A program made the translations under genes and the position numbers. From NCBI GenBank assembly GCA_963773105.1, contig CAVZAA010000001.1:372001-436000 (forward strand): a stretch of 64,000 nt of DNA, in the 5' to 3' direction. Each line of letters starts with the position of its first letter. The stretch's first letter is position 1. The stretch is from Trebonia sp963773105 (GTDB taxonomy: Bacteria; Actinomycetota; Actinomycetes; Streptosporangiales; Streptosporangiaceae). The notes under the pieces are model-generated. The model was not told the DNA's origin and did no database searches. It was given only the letters and a program-made list of their open reading frames with translations. This document shows, piece after piece, positions 16,727-25,340 of the stretch.

Positions 16727-18388
16727 TTACTTGGCCCACTCGGTCAGGGTGACCGTGGTGGTGTGCCTGGCGCCCGACTGGTTGACGTAGACGATGGAGA
16801 GCTGGCTGCCGGGGTGGTCGCTCGACATCAGGCTGGTCAGGCCGTCCGCGGTGCTGACCGTGCTTCCGTTGATCGAGGTGATCACGTCCCCGCCGACCAG
16901 GCCCGCCGTCTGGGCGGGCGAGCTCGGGTAGACATCGCAGATCAGCGCGCCCGAGTTGACCGCCGGGGTGAAGGTGCCGGTGCCGCTGGGGTCGGTGCCG
17001 CAGTCAGTCGGCTTGTTCGCGTCGGCCACGTTGACGCCCATAAAGCCGGACAGGCCGATGTGCACGGTCGTCGACGCCTTCCCGGCGCTGATCTGGTGGG
17101 CGATGGAGATGGCCTGGTTGATCGGGATCGCGAAGCCCTGGGTGGCCGCCGAGTCCCCGAAGTCGCCGCTGGCGCTGGCCGCGGTGTCCATGCCGATGAC
17201 CTGTCCGCTGCCGTTGACGAGGGGGCCGCCGGAGTCGCCCTGCTGGATCGGCGCGTCGGTCTCCAGCAGGCCGTGCAGCTTCTCGGTGGTATTGGCGCCT
17301 TGGTCGCTGGCCGCGATCGACTGGTTGAGGGCCTGAATGGTGCCCTGTGCGGTCGAGGGCAGCCCGCCCCGGCCGCCCGCGTTGCCGAGCGCGAGCACCG
17401 CCTCGCCGACCTTGGCCTCGTTTGAGTTGGCGATGCTGATCGTCTTCAGCCCGGACGCGCCCACGAGTTGCAGCAGCGCCACGTCAGCGGTGGAGTTATA
17501 GCCGATGACCCGCGCGCTGTAGGTCTTGCCGGAGACCACGAACTGCGCCGACACGCTGGTCGCCTGGTCGATGACGTGGTTGTTGGTCAGCACCAGGCCG
17601 TTCGACGAGATGACCATGCCGGTGCCCTCGGCGGTCTCGCCGCTGTACTTCAGATCGGAGGTGATGTCGACCAGGGCCGGATCGACCTTGCTGGAGAGCG
17701 AGGTCGCGTTCAGCGACCCGCTGCCGCTGTTGGTGCCCGAGCCGGAGTTGCCGTTGCCCGACGACCCGAACCCGCCGAAGCCGCCTCCGCCGAACGGGTT
17801 GGTCTCGGTGCCGCCGCCGCCGACGCCGCCGCCGTTCCCGGTGCCGCTGTTCCCGGTGCCGCCGTTGCCGGAACTGGGGGAGAGCGCCACCGGTGTGCTC
17901 GAGCTGTGGTTGAGCGCGACCGCGACGCCCGCGCCCGCGCCCGCGGCGAGCACCGCGACCGCCAGGTAGGCGAGCGTCCGGCTGAAGCCGGACCGAGGCG
18001 GCGGCGGTGGGGCGCCGTAGCCGCCCCACGGGTTCTGGCCGTAACCGGGCGGGCCGTAGCCGGGACCGCCATATCCGGGGCCGCCGCCGTACCCCGGGCC
18101 CGCGGGGTCGCCCGGGCCAGCAGGACCAGGGCCGTACCCGGGGCCAGGACCGTAGAACGAGCCGTAACCGGGACCCGCGGGTCCCGCACCGTAGCCGGGA
18201 CCCGCTGGATATCCCGGACCGCCGGCTGGCTCCTGGCTGGCGCCGTAGACGGGCCCGCCACGGTAAGAGATCGTGTCATTGGGGCCATCGCCCCCCGCCG
18301 GGGAGCCGGACGCGGGGAGCCAGGGGCTCACGTACTCCGGTGGCTGCCAGCCGCCCTGCTGTGCGCTACCGCTGTCTTCGTCGTGCAT
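16727..18388 (-). CDS. Membrane-anchored HtrA-like serine protease with PDZ domain
   Basis: A 553-residue protein. The first ~130 residues are cytosolic and rich in Gly, Pro and Tyr (GPGYG-type repeats), then one membrane helix (TLAYLAVAVLAAGAGAGVAVAL). A Gly/Asn/Ser-rich linker leads to a trypsin-like domain with NNHVID (His), ADVALLQL (Asp) and QGDSGGPL (Ser). A C-terminal PDZ domain (VYPSSPAQTAGLVGGDVITSING) binds peptide ends. HtrA/DegP-like proteins degrade or refold damaged envelope proteins outside the membrane. Next upstream on the same strand is a shorter paralogue, and the two may have arisen by duplication. Confidence 0.9.
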   Translation of the reverse strand: MHDEDSGSAQQGGWQPPEYVSPWLPASGSPAGGDGPNDTISYRGGPVYGASQEPAGGPGYPAGPGYGAGPAGPGYGSFYGPGPGYGPGPAGPGDPAGPGYGGGPGYGGPGYGPPGYGQNPWGGYGAPPPPPRSGFSRTLAYLAVAVLAAGAGAGVAVALNHSSSTPVALSPSSGNGGTGNSGTGNGGGVGGGGTETNPFGGGGFGGFGSSGNGNSGSGTNSGSGSLNATSLSSKVDPALVDITSDLKYSGETAEGTGMVISSNGLVLTNNHVIDQATSVSAQFVVSGKTYSARVIGYNSTADVALLQLVGASGLKTISIANSNEAKVGEAVLALGNAGGRGGLPSTAQGTIQALNQSIAASDQGANTTEKLHGLLETDAPIQQGDSGGPLVNGSGQVIGMDTAASASGDFGDSAATQGFAIPINQAISIAHQISAGKASTTVHIGLSGFMGVNVADANKPTDCGTDPSGTGTFTPAVNSGALICDVYPSSPAQTAGLVGGDVITSINGSTVSTADGLTSLMSSDHPGSQLSIVYVNQSGARHTTTVTLTEWAK

Positions 18389-18524
18389 TATCTCGCCTTC
18401 ACCATGACCAGGGTACGTGGTGTCTGCCCGGCGGCGGCGTCATCATGCCACCGCCGTTATTTTCTAGTAAGCCTCTTGAACCTGAAAGCAGGCTGAAGGC
18501 CTGCTAAAGGGCGCACCAGTATTG

Positions 18525-18642
18525 CAGTGCTTCCCCGCTCGCCGCCGGGCGCTGGGGACCCCTGCCCTCTCCCTCGTCGCCCGGCCAAAACCGCCGAGCT
18601 CCTCACTCCGAGGACAGGGGCGCGCCCTTTGGCTCGCGGGGG
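18525..18642 (-). repeat. ~115-bp intergenic repeat, copy 1, 3' of the second HtrA-like gene
   Basis: Closely similar to 52285-52398. Blocks of identity include CCCGCTCGCCGCCGGGCGCT, CCTCGTCGC, GCTCCTCA and GCGCGCCCTTTGGCTCGCGG. Differences are scattered substitutions and short indels. Both copies sit just downstream, on the minus strand, of a protease gene, this one 11 bp past the stop codon. Confidence 0.7.
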
Positions 18643-18650
18643 AGACACCT

Positions 18651-19895
18651 TCACACGGCGGGGGCGGAGTCGAGCGTGACCCGGGACGTCCGGGTCGCGT
18701 CGGACGGGCTGACCCAGGTGACCTCGATCACGCTGCCCGGACGGCAGGCGTTCACGATGGCGGTCAGCGCGTCCGGGGAGGAGACCGCGCGCCCGTCCGC
18801 GGTGGTGATCACGTCCCCGGCGGTCAGCCCGGCGGCGTCGGCCGCGGTTCCGCACAGCACTCCGTCAACCAGCGCACCGGACTTGACCGGGGCGACCGCG
18901 GCGGGCACCCCGGCGTCGGCGTCCGTCGGCACGCAGCCGAGCCGCTGGGCGGCGCCGGCCGGGCCGGTGCCGAGGCTCCGTTCCTCCGCCGCCTGCGCCC
19001 GCGGGCTCGGGGCGGTGCTCGACGGGACGATCACCCCCAGGAACCCGCCGACGCCGAGCACGATGCCCGGGCCGGGCCGCCCGGAGACGATCCTCCGCTC
19101 GGCCGACATCGCGGTGTTGATCGGGATCGCGTAGCCCGCCTCGGCGCCGCCCGTCCCGGCCGCCGTGTCCACGCCGATCACGACCCCCGCGGAGTCGGCC
19201 AGCGGGCCGCCGGAGTCGCCGGGCAGGATCTTGGCGGTCGTCTGGAGCATGTTGTGCAGCGTCTCGGTGAACCCGGAGGCGCCGTCAGCCGCCGCGATCG
19301 TCCGGCCGGTGCCGCTGATGATGCCGGGCGCGAGCACCGGCGGGCCGCCTGCGCCGGCCCGGTTGCCGATGGCGACGACGGCCGAGCCGACCGACACGGC
19401 GGCGGAGTCGCCGATGGGTGCCGAGGGAGCGCCCGGCTGCGGATCGATCCGCAGCACGGCGATGTCGGCGGACAGGTCCGCACCGACGATCTGCGCCTGG
19501 TAGGTGCGTGCCGTCCCCGGGATGGCGACCGTCACCGAGGTCGCGTCCCTGATCACGTGGTTGTTGGTGAGTACCAGGCCGTCCCTGGGATCGACGAAGA
19601 ACCCGGTGCCGGACGCGGTCTCGTCGTCGTAGCCGAGGATGGCGGTGATGTCCACCACACTCGGGCTGACCCGGTCGTAGACGCTCCGGTCGGACAGCGG
19701 CGACTTGGTGCCCTCCGCCTTGGCGGCAGCGGCGGTTCCGTCGGTCGCTCCGGGGCCCGCCTGCGGGGTCGAGTTGGACGGGGTGGCCGTGCGGAGCAGC
19801 GCGAGGCCGCCGAGTCCGACGGCGGCGCCGAGCACCGTCAAAAGCAGCGCAATCAGCGTTCTGCGGCTGCGCGGTCGAGGTTCATGCGGCGTCAC
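18651..19895 (-). CDS. Membrane-anchored trypsin-like serine protease with PDZ domain
   Basis: A 414-residue protein. After a short Arg-rich cytosolic N-terminus comes one membrane helix (LIALLLTVLGAAVGLGGLALL). The extracellular trypsin-like domain has NNHVIRD (His), ADIAVLRI (Asp) and PGDSGGPL (Ser). The PDZ-like end contains GVLCGTAADAAGLTAGDVITT. It is a paralogue of the neighbouring 553-residue protease but lacks the long Gly/Pro/Tyr cytosolic tail. It has an unusual Cys pair, GCVPTD and GVLCGT, that could form a disulfide near the PDZ domain. Confidence 0.88.
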   Translation of the reverse strand: MTPHEPRPRSRRTLIALLLTVLGAAVGLGGLALLRTATPSNSTPQAGPGATDGTAAAAKAEGTKSPLSDRSVYDRVSPSVVDITAILGYDDETASGTGFFVDPRDGLVLTNNHVIRDATSVTVAIPGTARTYQAQIVGADLSADIAVLRIDPQPGAPSAPIGDSAAVSVGSAVVAIGNRAGAGGPPVLAPGIISGTGRTIAAADGASGFTETLHNMLQTTAKILPGDSGGPLADSAGVVIGVDTAAGTGGAEAGYAIPINTAMSAERRIVSGRPGPGIVLGVGGFLGVIVPSSTAPSPRAQAAEERSLGTGPAGAAQRLGCVPTDADAGVPAAVAPVKSGALVDGVLCGTAADAAGLTAGDVITTADGRAVSSPDALTAIVNACRPGSVIEVTWVSPSDATRTSRVTLDSAPAV

Positions 19896-20049
19896 CTCAC
19901 TGATTTTTCCCGCCCGAAGATCGGGTCATACCTATCATGACCAGGCAAGATGTCCGGGCCAAGGAGGTTTAGCGCCCAAGTTCGGCGTCGCGGCGGGCGC
20001 GATCGCCGCTCTCTCGGGGTCTGCTGACGAGCTCCCCGGCGCCGTCTTC

Positions 20050-20154
20050 GCAGGTCACTTAACGCCGGCTGCTCGTCACTCAACGCCAACCGCTCGTCAC
20101 TCAACGCCGACTGGCGAGTCTCTCAAATCCGGCTCGCGAGTCTGTCGAGGCAGC
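20050..20154. repeat. Degenerate 21-bp tandem repeat, about five units
   Basis: Units start near 20050, 20071, 20092, 20113 and 20134. Units two and three share GCTCGTCACTCAACGCC exactly, unit one differs by a few bases, and units four and five are more diverged (GGCGAGTCTCTCAAATCC). The 21-bp period equals two helical turns, which would place a bound protein on one face of the DNA. The array lies between the second HtrA-like gene and the end of the two-component operon; nothing else is seen in this 278-bp gap. Confidence 0.6.
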
Positions 20155-20172
20155 GTTAGCCAGGCCGCGCCG

Positions 20173-20838
20173 CTAGCCGCCGACGCCGCTCGCGTTCTGG
20201 TCGGCCTGCGTCTGCGCGGTCAGGTTGGGTAGCGGGGTGGCGTCTCCGGTGGACTTCTTGGCGGCGTTCCAGATGGCGTCGATGGTGGCCCGCTCCGCGT
20301 TCAGCGCCGCCAGCGCCGGGGGCAGCGCCGTCTCCGCCTTGGCCCGGGCGGGCGCATTCGCGGCCGCCAGCGCCGCGAGCATGTCCTGCTGGTACGTCGT
20401 GGCGTCGAAGGCCCAGGTGATGACGTCGTTGTCGGCCGCCGTGAGGTGCAGCGAGGCGAGCGATTCGGTCACCTGGTAGCTGGCGAAGTCCGACAAGGAC
20501 TCGTTGCTCGCCACCTCGCAGTTAGACGCGCCGTAGCCGAGGATGGACTTGGCGGTGCTCAGTTCCGCCGTGTCACCCCCCACGATCGCCTGGTACGACG
20601 TCATCGAGTCGCGGAGCGCGGCCGCGCAGGACCCGACCCCGGTGGTCACGTCCCCGAAGTAGCCCCGCAGGTCACTGGCCTGCTGCGACTGCGAAGGCCG
20701 GACCGACAGGGCGACCAGGAATCCGGCGCCGACGAGCACCGCGAGGGCGCAGAAGACCCAGAGCGGCGTGCGCTTGGTGGCCCAGCCGGAGTGCCGCAGC
20801 GGCACGAACGGCGGCTCCGTCTGCATCGGGGTCGTCAT
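20173..20838 (-). CDS. Single-pass membrane protein, unknown function
   Basis: A 221-residue protein. It has a short cytosolic N-terminus, one membrane helix near 25-45 (PLWVFCALAVLVGAGFLVAL) and a soluble, mostly helical, Ala-rich extracellular domain. Two Cys (GSCAA and SNCEV) could form a disulfide. It is the last gene of a four-gene operon with a response regulator, histidine kinase and TlpA-like thioredoxin, and overlaps the thioredoxin gene by 4 bases. I do not recognise the family. It could be a partner or substrate of the neighbouring disulfide reductase. Confidence 0.7.
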   Translation of the reverse strand: MTTPMQTEPPFVPLRHSGWATKRTPLWVFCALAVLVGAGFLVALSVRPSQSQQASDLRGYFGDVTTGVGSCAAALRDSMTSYQAIVGGDTAELSTAKSILGYGASNCEVASNESLSDFASYQVTESLASLHLTAADNDVITWAFDATTYQQDMLAALAAANAPARAKAETALPPALAALNAERATIDAIWNAAKKSTGDATPLPNLTAQTQADQNASGVGG

Positions 20839-21419
20839 GATGGCTCGATTGTCTTCTCGCTCGGTGTTACGGAGGCGTTCATCAGTCGAACCCCCTGCGC
20901 TAGGTCGGCCGTGGTCATCGGGCCGAGCACGTGCTCGACAATGCGGTGCCGGGCGTTGAGGAAGAACGTCTGCGGGAGTCCGTCGACGTGGAATGCGCTG
21001 GCCACCGTCAGCAGCGGGTCGAACCCGAGGGTGTAGGTCACGCCCTTGGCGTGGGCGAAGGCGAGCGCCTTGGCGGTGGTGTCGTTCTCGTCCAGCCCGA
21101 CTAGGGCGATCTGGCCGTGCTCCTGCTTGTACCAGCTGGCCAGCAGCGGGGTCTCCAGCTGGCAGGGCCCGCACCAGGAGGCCCACAGGTTCACGATGAC
21201 CGGCTTGCCCTGGTACTGGCCGAGGGAGACGTTGCCGGGCGCGCCGAGGGCGGCGACGGTGAAGCCGGGGGCGGCGGGGGCGGGCGGCGCGGCCGCCGAC
21301 GACGAGGTGAGGAGGCTCACCGCGATGATCGCGGCCGCGAATACGGCGATGCTGCCCGTGACCACCTTGTGCTGCCGGGCCAGCCGGGCCGTCGTACGGG
21401 CCGCGCTCGCTACGTTCAT
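20835..21419 (-). CDS. TlpA/ResA-like membrane-anchored thioredoxin
   Basis: A 194-residue protein with an N-terminal membrane anchor (VVTGSIAVFAAAIIAVSLLTSS) and an extracytoplasmic thioredoxin fold. The redox motif is WCGPC in NLWASWCGPCQLETP. The cis-Pro strand is GLPQTFFLN. TlpA/ResA proteins reduce disulfides outside the membrane, often for cytochrome c or copper-site maturation. The terminal oxidase operon lies divergently just beyond this operon, so a role in oxidase assembly is an attractive inference. It overlaps both neighbours by ATGA. Confidence 0.88.
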   Translation of the reverse strand: MNVASAARTTARLARQHKVVTGSIAVFAAAIIAVSLLTSSSAAAPPAPAAPGFTVAALGAPGNVSLGQYQGKPVIVNLWASWCGPCQLETPLLASWYKQEHGQIALVGLDENDTTAKALAFAHAKGVTYTLGFDPLLTVASAFHVDGLPQTFFLNARHRIVEHVLGPMTTADLAQGVRLMNASVTPSEKTIEPS

Positions 21420-22597
21420 CGCCTGATGCTCTCTTCCTCGGTGCCGGCTATCAGGGTTGCCTCGCCGTCCGGGCCGGCCGGCAGCGCGAGCCGCACGTCG
21501 GTCGGGCCCGGCAGCGTCAGCTCGAACGCGCTGCCCTCGCCGACCGCGCTGCTCACGGTCACGTTACCGCCATGGGCGCGGGCCACCGCGCGCACCAGGG
21601 GGAGTCCCAGGCCGGTTCCCCTGGCCTGCCCATCGTCGCCGGTGCTGAACCGGTCGAAGATGAGCGGCACCTGGTCCGCCGGAATGCCGCTGCCGGTATC
21701 GGCGACGACAATCCGGGTTGGCATGCCCGGATAGTCCCGGATGACAGACAACTGTATGACATCGGTGCTCAGGGTGTGCCTGACGGAGTTCTCAAGCAGC
21801 GCGTCGAGCGCCAGCCCGAGCCGCTCCCGGTCGGCCGGCACGATCACGTGATCGAGCCGCCCGATCCGCCAGGACCGGTCGGCGGCGGGCTGCCAGCGGC
21901 GGATCAGCTCCGGGACCAGCTGGTCGAGCGCGACCGGTTCGGGGTGGAGGAACGCGGGGTCGGCGGCGGCGGCGATGATGAGCAGCCGCTCGGAGATGCG
22001 CCGGAGCCGGTTCAGCTCGCCGACGACGACTTCGATGTCCTCGGCCTCCTGCTGGCCCTCGACGGCGCCGGCCAGCAGCTCGGCGTGGCCGAGGGCGATC
22101 GTGATCGGCGTCCGCAGCTGGTGCGCGGCGTCCTGCAGGAACCGCCGCTGGTCGTCCAGCAGCCTTTCGTTGTGCTCGCTGATCAGCTGGTGCGATCGGT
22201 CGACGGCCAGCCGGCGGTGGGCGTGCCAGGCCATCGCCAGGAACATCAGCGCCAGCAGCGGGTCCTCGGTGAGCTCGGTTGCGGGCTCGGGGCCGACCAG
22301 CACGTCATACGCGATGCCGACCGCGGTGACCACCAGCACCGCGCTGGCCACCCACAGGGTGGGTCCCCGCTTCCAGGTGCGGAACCCGTAGATGAGCGTG
22401 AGGCTGGCCCAGATAAGGTGGGAGGGAATGGTCTCCCAGCCCGGGAACATGAACATGAAGCCGAGGTTGACCAGGGCGAAGATCGTCCACGCGATGTCGA
22501 TCGCGCGGGGCGGGAACGGCCGGCTGAAGCCGGGCAGGCGGGGCGCAAGGGGCGGCTTCTGCGGCGCCTCAGCGCGCCACCAGCTGATAGCCCTCAC
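21416..22597 (-). CDS. Sensor histidine kinase
   Basis: A 393-residue membrane kinase with about four N-terminal membrane helices between residues 33 and 130, and very short loops, so it probably senses within the membrane. The phosphorylated His is in the H box DAAHQLRTPI. The N box is ENSVRHT, the G1 box VADTGSGIP, and the G2 box GTGLGLPLVR. It overlaps the response regulator by 29 bases and the thioredoxin by 4, so all four genes are probably co-expressed. Confidence 0.9.
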   Translation of the reverse strand: MRAISWWRAEAPQKPPLAPRLPGFSRPFPPRAIDIAWTIFALVNLGFMFMFPGWETIPSHLIWASLTLIYGFRTWKRGPTLWVASAVLVVTAVGIAYDVLVGPEPATELTEDPLLALMFLAMAWHAHRRLAVDRSHQLISEHNERLLDDQRRFLQDAAHQLRTPITIALGHAELLAGAVEGQQEAEDIEVVVGELNRLRRISERLLIIAAAADPAFLHPEPVALDQLVPELIRRWQPAADRSWRIGRLDHVIVPADRERLGLALDALLENSVRHTLSTDVIQLSVIRDYPGMPTRIVVADTGSGIPADQVPLIFDRFSTGDDGQARGTGLGLPLVRAVARAHGGNVTVSSAVGEGSAFELTLPGPTDVRLALPAGPDGEATLIAGTEEESIRR

Positions 22598-23231
22598 CCC
22601 GGACCGTCTTGATTAGTTCGAAGCCGAGCTTGGAGCGGAGCCGGCGGACGCACACGTCGACCACGTTGGATCCCGGGTCGAAGTCGTAGCCCCAGACCGT
22701 CGCCAGCAGCTCGCCCTTGGAGACCGCGTGCCCCGCATGCTCCGCTAGCTCGCGCAGCAGCAGGAACTCCAGCCGGGTGAGGTGCACCGGGCCGCCTCCG
22801 ACGTCCGCCACCAGCCTGGCCACGTCGAGGGTGACCTCCCCGGCCCTGATCACCTCGCTGCGCAGCCGGACCCGCACTCGGGCGAGCAGCTCGGCCAGCG
22901 AGAACGGCTTGGTCAGGTAGTCCTGCGCGCCGCGCTCGAGCAGATCGACCTTGGTGGCCACGTCGGCGACGCACGACAAGACGATCACGGCCTGCTCGGG
23001 GCGCGCGGACAGCAGCTTGGCCAGCACCTGCCTGCCGTCCAGGTCGGGCATCACCAGGTCGAGGATAACGAGGTCGTAGCGGGTCTCCAGGGCGGTGGCC
23101 ACGGCGTGGGCGCCGTCGCCGGAGAAGTCGGTGGCATAGCCCGCGTTGGCAAGCGCCCGGCCGATGAACGATCGGATCTTGGGCTCGTCATCGACGATGA
23201 GGATGCGCCCCGGATGTGTCGTCACGTTCAC
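22569..23231 (-). CDS. OmpR/PhoB-family response regulator
   Basis: A 220-residue regulator. The receiver domain has the acidic pair in VDDEP, phospho-acceptor Asp in LVILDLVMPD and the switch Lys in LTKPF. The C-terminal winged helix contains LTRLEFLLLRELAEHAG and VDVCVRRLRSKLG. It is the first gene of the operon and is likely activated by the neighbouring kinase. The divergent oxidase operon across the 380-bp gap is a plausible target. Confidence 0.92.
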   Translation of the reverse strand: MNVTTHPGRILIVDDEPKIRSFIGRALANAGYATDFSGDGAHAVATALETRYDLVILDLVMPDLDGRQVLAKLLSARPEQAVIVLSCVADVATKVDLLERGAQDYLTKPFSLAELLARVRVRLRSEVIRAGEVTLDVARLVADVGGGPVHLTRLEFLLLRELAEHAGHAVSKGELLATVWGYDFDPGSNVVDVCVRRLRSKLGFELIKTVRGEGYQLVAR

Positions 23232-23253
23232 CTGCCCCTGACCGATCAGTCAT

Positions 23254-23342
23254 ATCTTGATGGTGTATGTGGGCTTTTCACGCGGTCAACAGGTGCTGTA
23301 CGACCGGATCAAGATGTTACGGTACCGACGCGCAATCGATTG
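23254..23342. promoter_or_regulatory. Inverted repeats in the two-component/oxidase divergent promoter gap
   Basis: ATCTTGAT at 23254-23261 and ATCAAGAT at 23308-23315 are inverted copies, and CAATCGATTG at 23333-23342 is a perfect 10-bp palindrome. They lie in the 380-bp gap (23232-23611) between the response-regulator operon and the oxidase operon. No gene is supported in this gap; an ATG frame starting at 23468 is an extension of the cupredoxin frame. Confidence 0.4.
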
Positions 23343-23611
23343 TAAACCTTAGCGGCACTGCGTGTCGTCGAAAATAATCGGTAGCTTGCAGTAATCATCG
23401 GTTGGCATATGGTAACTCACGCGTGGCAGCCGGGCCCGCATGACAATTTTGTCATTCACAGGTCCGAGTGTTGCGGGTGAATTGTGCAGCCGCCAACATC
23501 AGGGGCGTAAGTAGGCAACCGGCTGCGAGCTCCGTGGCGCGGCTGACCCGCAGGCTTGAACAGCTGGTGCGCAGCCGCACAATGCGCTGCGCAGGAACGA
23601 GGTGGTATCCG

Positions 23612-24340
23612 GTGTCTCTACCGGCACGGGCGGCGACCCTGGTGGTCGCCTTCCTGGCGGTCGTCGCGGGCGTGGTGTATGTCGCCTTTGAGTTCATCGG
23701 CGCACAGCCGTCCGTTGAGAACTACACGCCGTACGCGAGTGGCGGTCAGGTGAACGTCACGATGATGACCGCCGCCCAGACGACGGTGACCAACAAGCCA
23801 GACTGGGTGACGTATTTCATCAAGAACCCTGCTACTGGCAACTTTGACCACACCACGTACTTCGAAGTGCCCGCCAACACCCGGGTCAACGTGACCATCG
23901 AGGGGTACGACGGGTGCACGCCGCTCCGCAACCCGCTCTGGGGCCAGGTCGCGGGGACGATCGGCGGGGTCGAGGATGTGTCGTTCTACAACGGCAAGAC
24001 GTACTCGCCGTCGGCGCCGCTGAAGACGTTCGACAGCTGGGCGAACTGCTCGGTCCAGCACACGTTCGCGATCCCCGGCCTCGGCCTCAACGTGCCGGTC
24101 GCCTCGCCGACGACGCTCGACGAGAACAACAACCTGTGCGGCACCTCGCCCTGCACGGCGGCCAACCAGGACGCGAACTCGCCCCACGCGGTGGTCAAGT
24201 TCAGCTTCATGACTCCCAAGACCGGCGGAACCTACCGTTGGCAGTGCTTCGTACCCTGCGGCCTCGGCTACGTCGACGGCAACGGCGGCCCGATGGGCAC
24301 GCCCGGTTACATGATGGGCCAGATGGAGGTGCAGGCCTGA
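23612..24340 (+). CDS. Membrane-anchored cupredoxin-like protein of the oxidase operon
   Basis: About 242 residues. An N-terminal anchor (ATLVVAFLAVVAGVVYVAFEFIG) precedes an extracytoplasmic β-rich domain. The C-terminal part has CFVPCG, a C-x3-C spacing as in CuA, followed by Tyr where CuA has His, then a Met-rich GYMMGQM. An upstream His is in SVQHTFAI. It may carry a type 1 or CuA-like copper site and pass electrons to, or help load, CoxII. GTG 23612 is chosen since GGAACGAGG lies ten bases upstream and the anchor follows directly. ATG 23582 is an alternative. The stop overlaps the coxII start. Confidence 0.65.
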   Translation: MSLPARAATLVVAFLAVVAGVVYVAFEFIGAQPSVENYTPYASGGQVNVTMMTAAQTTVTNKPDWVTYFIKNPATGNFDHTTYFEVPANTRVNVTIEGYDGCTPLRNPLWGQVAGTIGGVEDVSFYNGKTYSPSAPLKTFDSWANCSVQHTFAIPGLGLNVPVASPTTLDENNNLCGTSPCTAANQDANSPHAVVKFSFMTPKTGGTYRWQCFVPCGLGYVDGNGGPMGTPGYMMGQMEVQA

Positions 24341-25320
24341 TGGCCGCCGAGTCCCCAACCGCCGCAGGAACGCAGGCAGGCGGACGCCGCGACGGCTTCT
24401 GGCTGCTGGTCCTGTGGATAGTGCTGTCCGTCATCGGCTGCCTGCTGGTGGCGCTGGTCTGGGGCCCGCACCTGCCGCCGGGCGACCAGTCCAGCTCCGC
24501 CGCCAGCCAGCAGCTCGACTACACCGTCCTGGCCGCGATCGCCACCCCGGTCGTGATCGGTGTGCTGCTCTACCTGGGCTGGGCCCTGACTTTCTGGCGG
24601 CAGAAGCCGGGCGACGAGACCGACGCGGCACCGATCCACGGCAATACCATGATCCAGACGACCTGGATCGCCGGGACGGCGGTGATCGTGCTCTTCCTTG
24701 CCGCGTTCGGTACCTACGAGCTCATCACCCCGGCCGGCGCCGGCGCCGGCCAGGGGCCGCAGCCGATCTGGAAGCCTGCCGGCACCACCACCTCCTCGCT
24801 CACCTCCTGGACCCCGGGCACCAGCAACATCCTGCAGGTCCAGGTGATTGGCCAGCAGTGGGCGTTCACCTACCGCTACCCGCAGTTTGGCGGGTTCGAG
24901 ACCACGCAGCTGATGCTGCCGGTCGGCGAGCCGGTGCAGTTCAACGTCACCTCGCTCGACGTGATCCACAGCTTCTGGGCCTACACGCTGGGCGTGAAGG
25001 CCGACGCCAACCCCGGTCTGAACAACGTCGTCTACACGACGCCGCAGCACACCGGATACTTCCAGGTCCGCTGCGCCGAGCTGTGCGGCATCTGGCACGG
25101 CTCGATGTACGACACCGGCGACGTCCTGTCGGTGCCGGCCTTCATGCAGTGGACGCAGACCACGAAGGCGCAGCTCGCGGACGTGACCAAGCTGCTGCCG
25201 CCGTACGCGGACAGCTACGACCCGACCACGCTCAGCAACCTGGGCGCGGTGAACGTCAAGCTCGGCCTGGTCGGCGCGGGCGGCGGTTACTACAACCCGG
25301 CCGACCCGGAACAGCCGTAG
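24340..25320 (+). CDS. ctaC: Cytochrome c oxidase subunit II
   Basis: A 326-residue protein with three hydrophobic N-terminal segments (around 20-40, 65-85 and 105-125), then the extracytoplasmic CuA domain. The copper-binding residues are complete: His in DVIHSFW and CAELCGIWHGSM (C-x3-C-x3-H-x2-M). QVIGQQWAFTYRYP is the aromatic electron-entry segment. There is no fused cytochrome c (no CxxCH) and no lipobox, unlike many actinobacterial CtaC proteins. The start overlaps the cupredoxin stop. Confidence 0.93.
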   Translation: MAAESPTAAGTQAGGRRDGFWLLVLWIVLSVIGCLLVALVWGPHLPPGDQSSSAASQQLDYTVLAAIATPVVIGVLLYLGWALTFWRQKPGDETDAAPIHGNTMIQTTWIAGTAVIVLFLAAFGTYELITPAGAGAGQGPQPIWKPAGTTTSSLTSWTPGTSNILQVQVIGQQWAFTYRYPQFGGFETTQLMLPVGEPVQFNVTSLDVIHSFWAYTLGVKADANPGLNNVVYTTPQHTGYFQVRCAELCGIWHGSMYDTGDVLSVPAFMQWTQTTKAQLADVTKLLPPYADSYDPTTLSNLGAVNVKLGLVGAGGGYYNPADPEQP

Positions 25321-25340
25321 GAAAGGAGCGAGTACCCCAC

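Noticed and set aside
19892..20104. A 70-codon minus-strand frame with SDERLAL-type heptads
   Set aside because: The heptads come from the 21-bp tandem DNA repeat; no ribosome binding site or family support.
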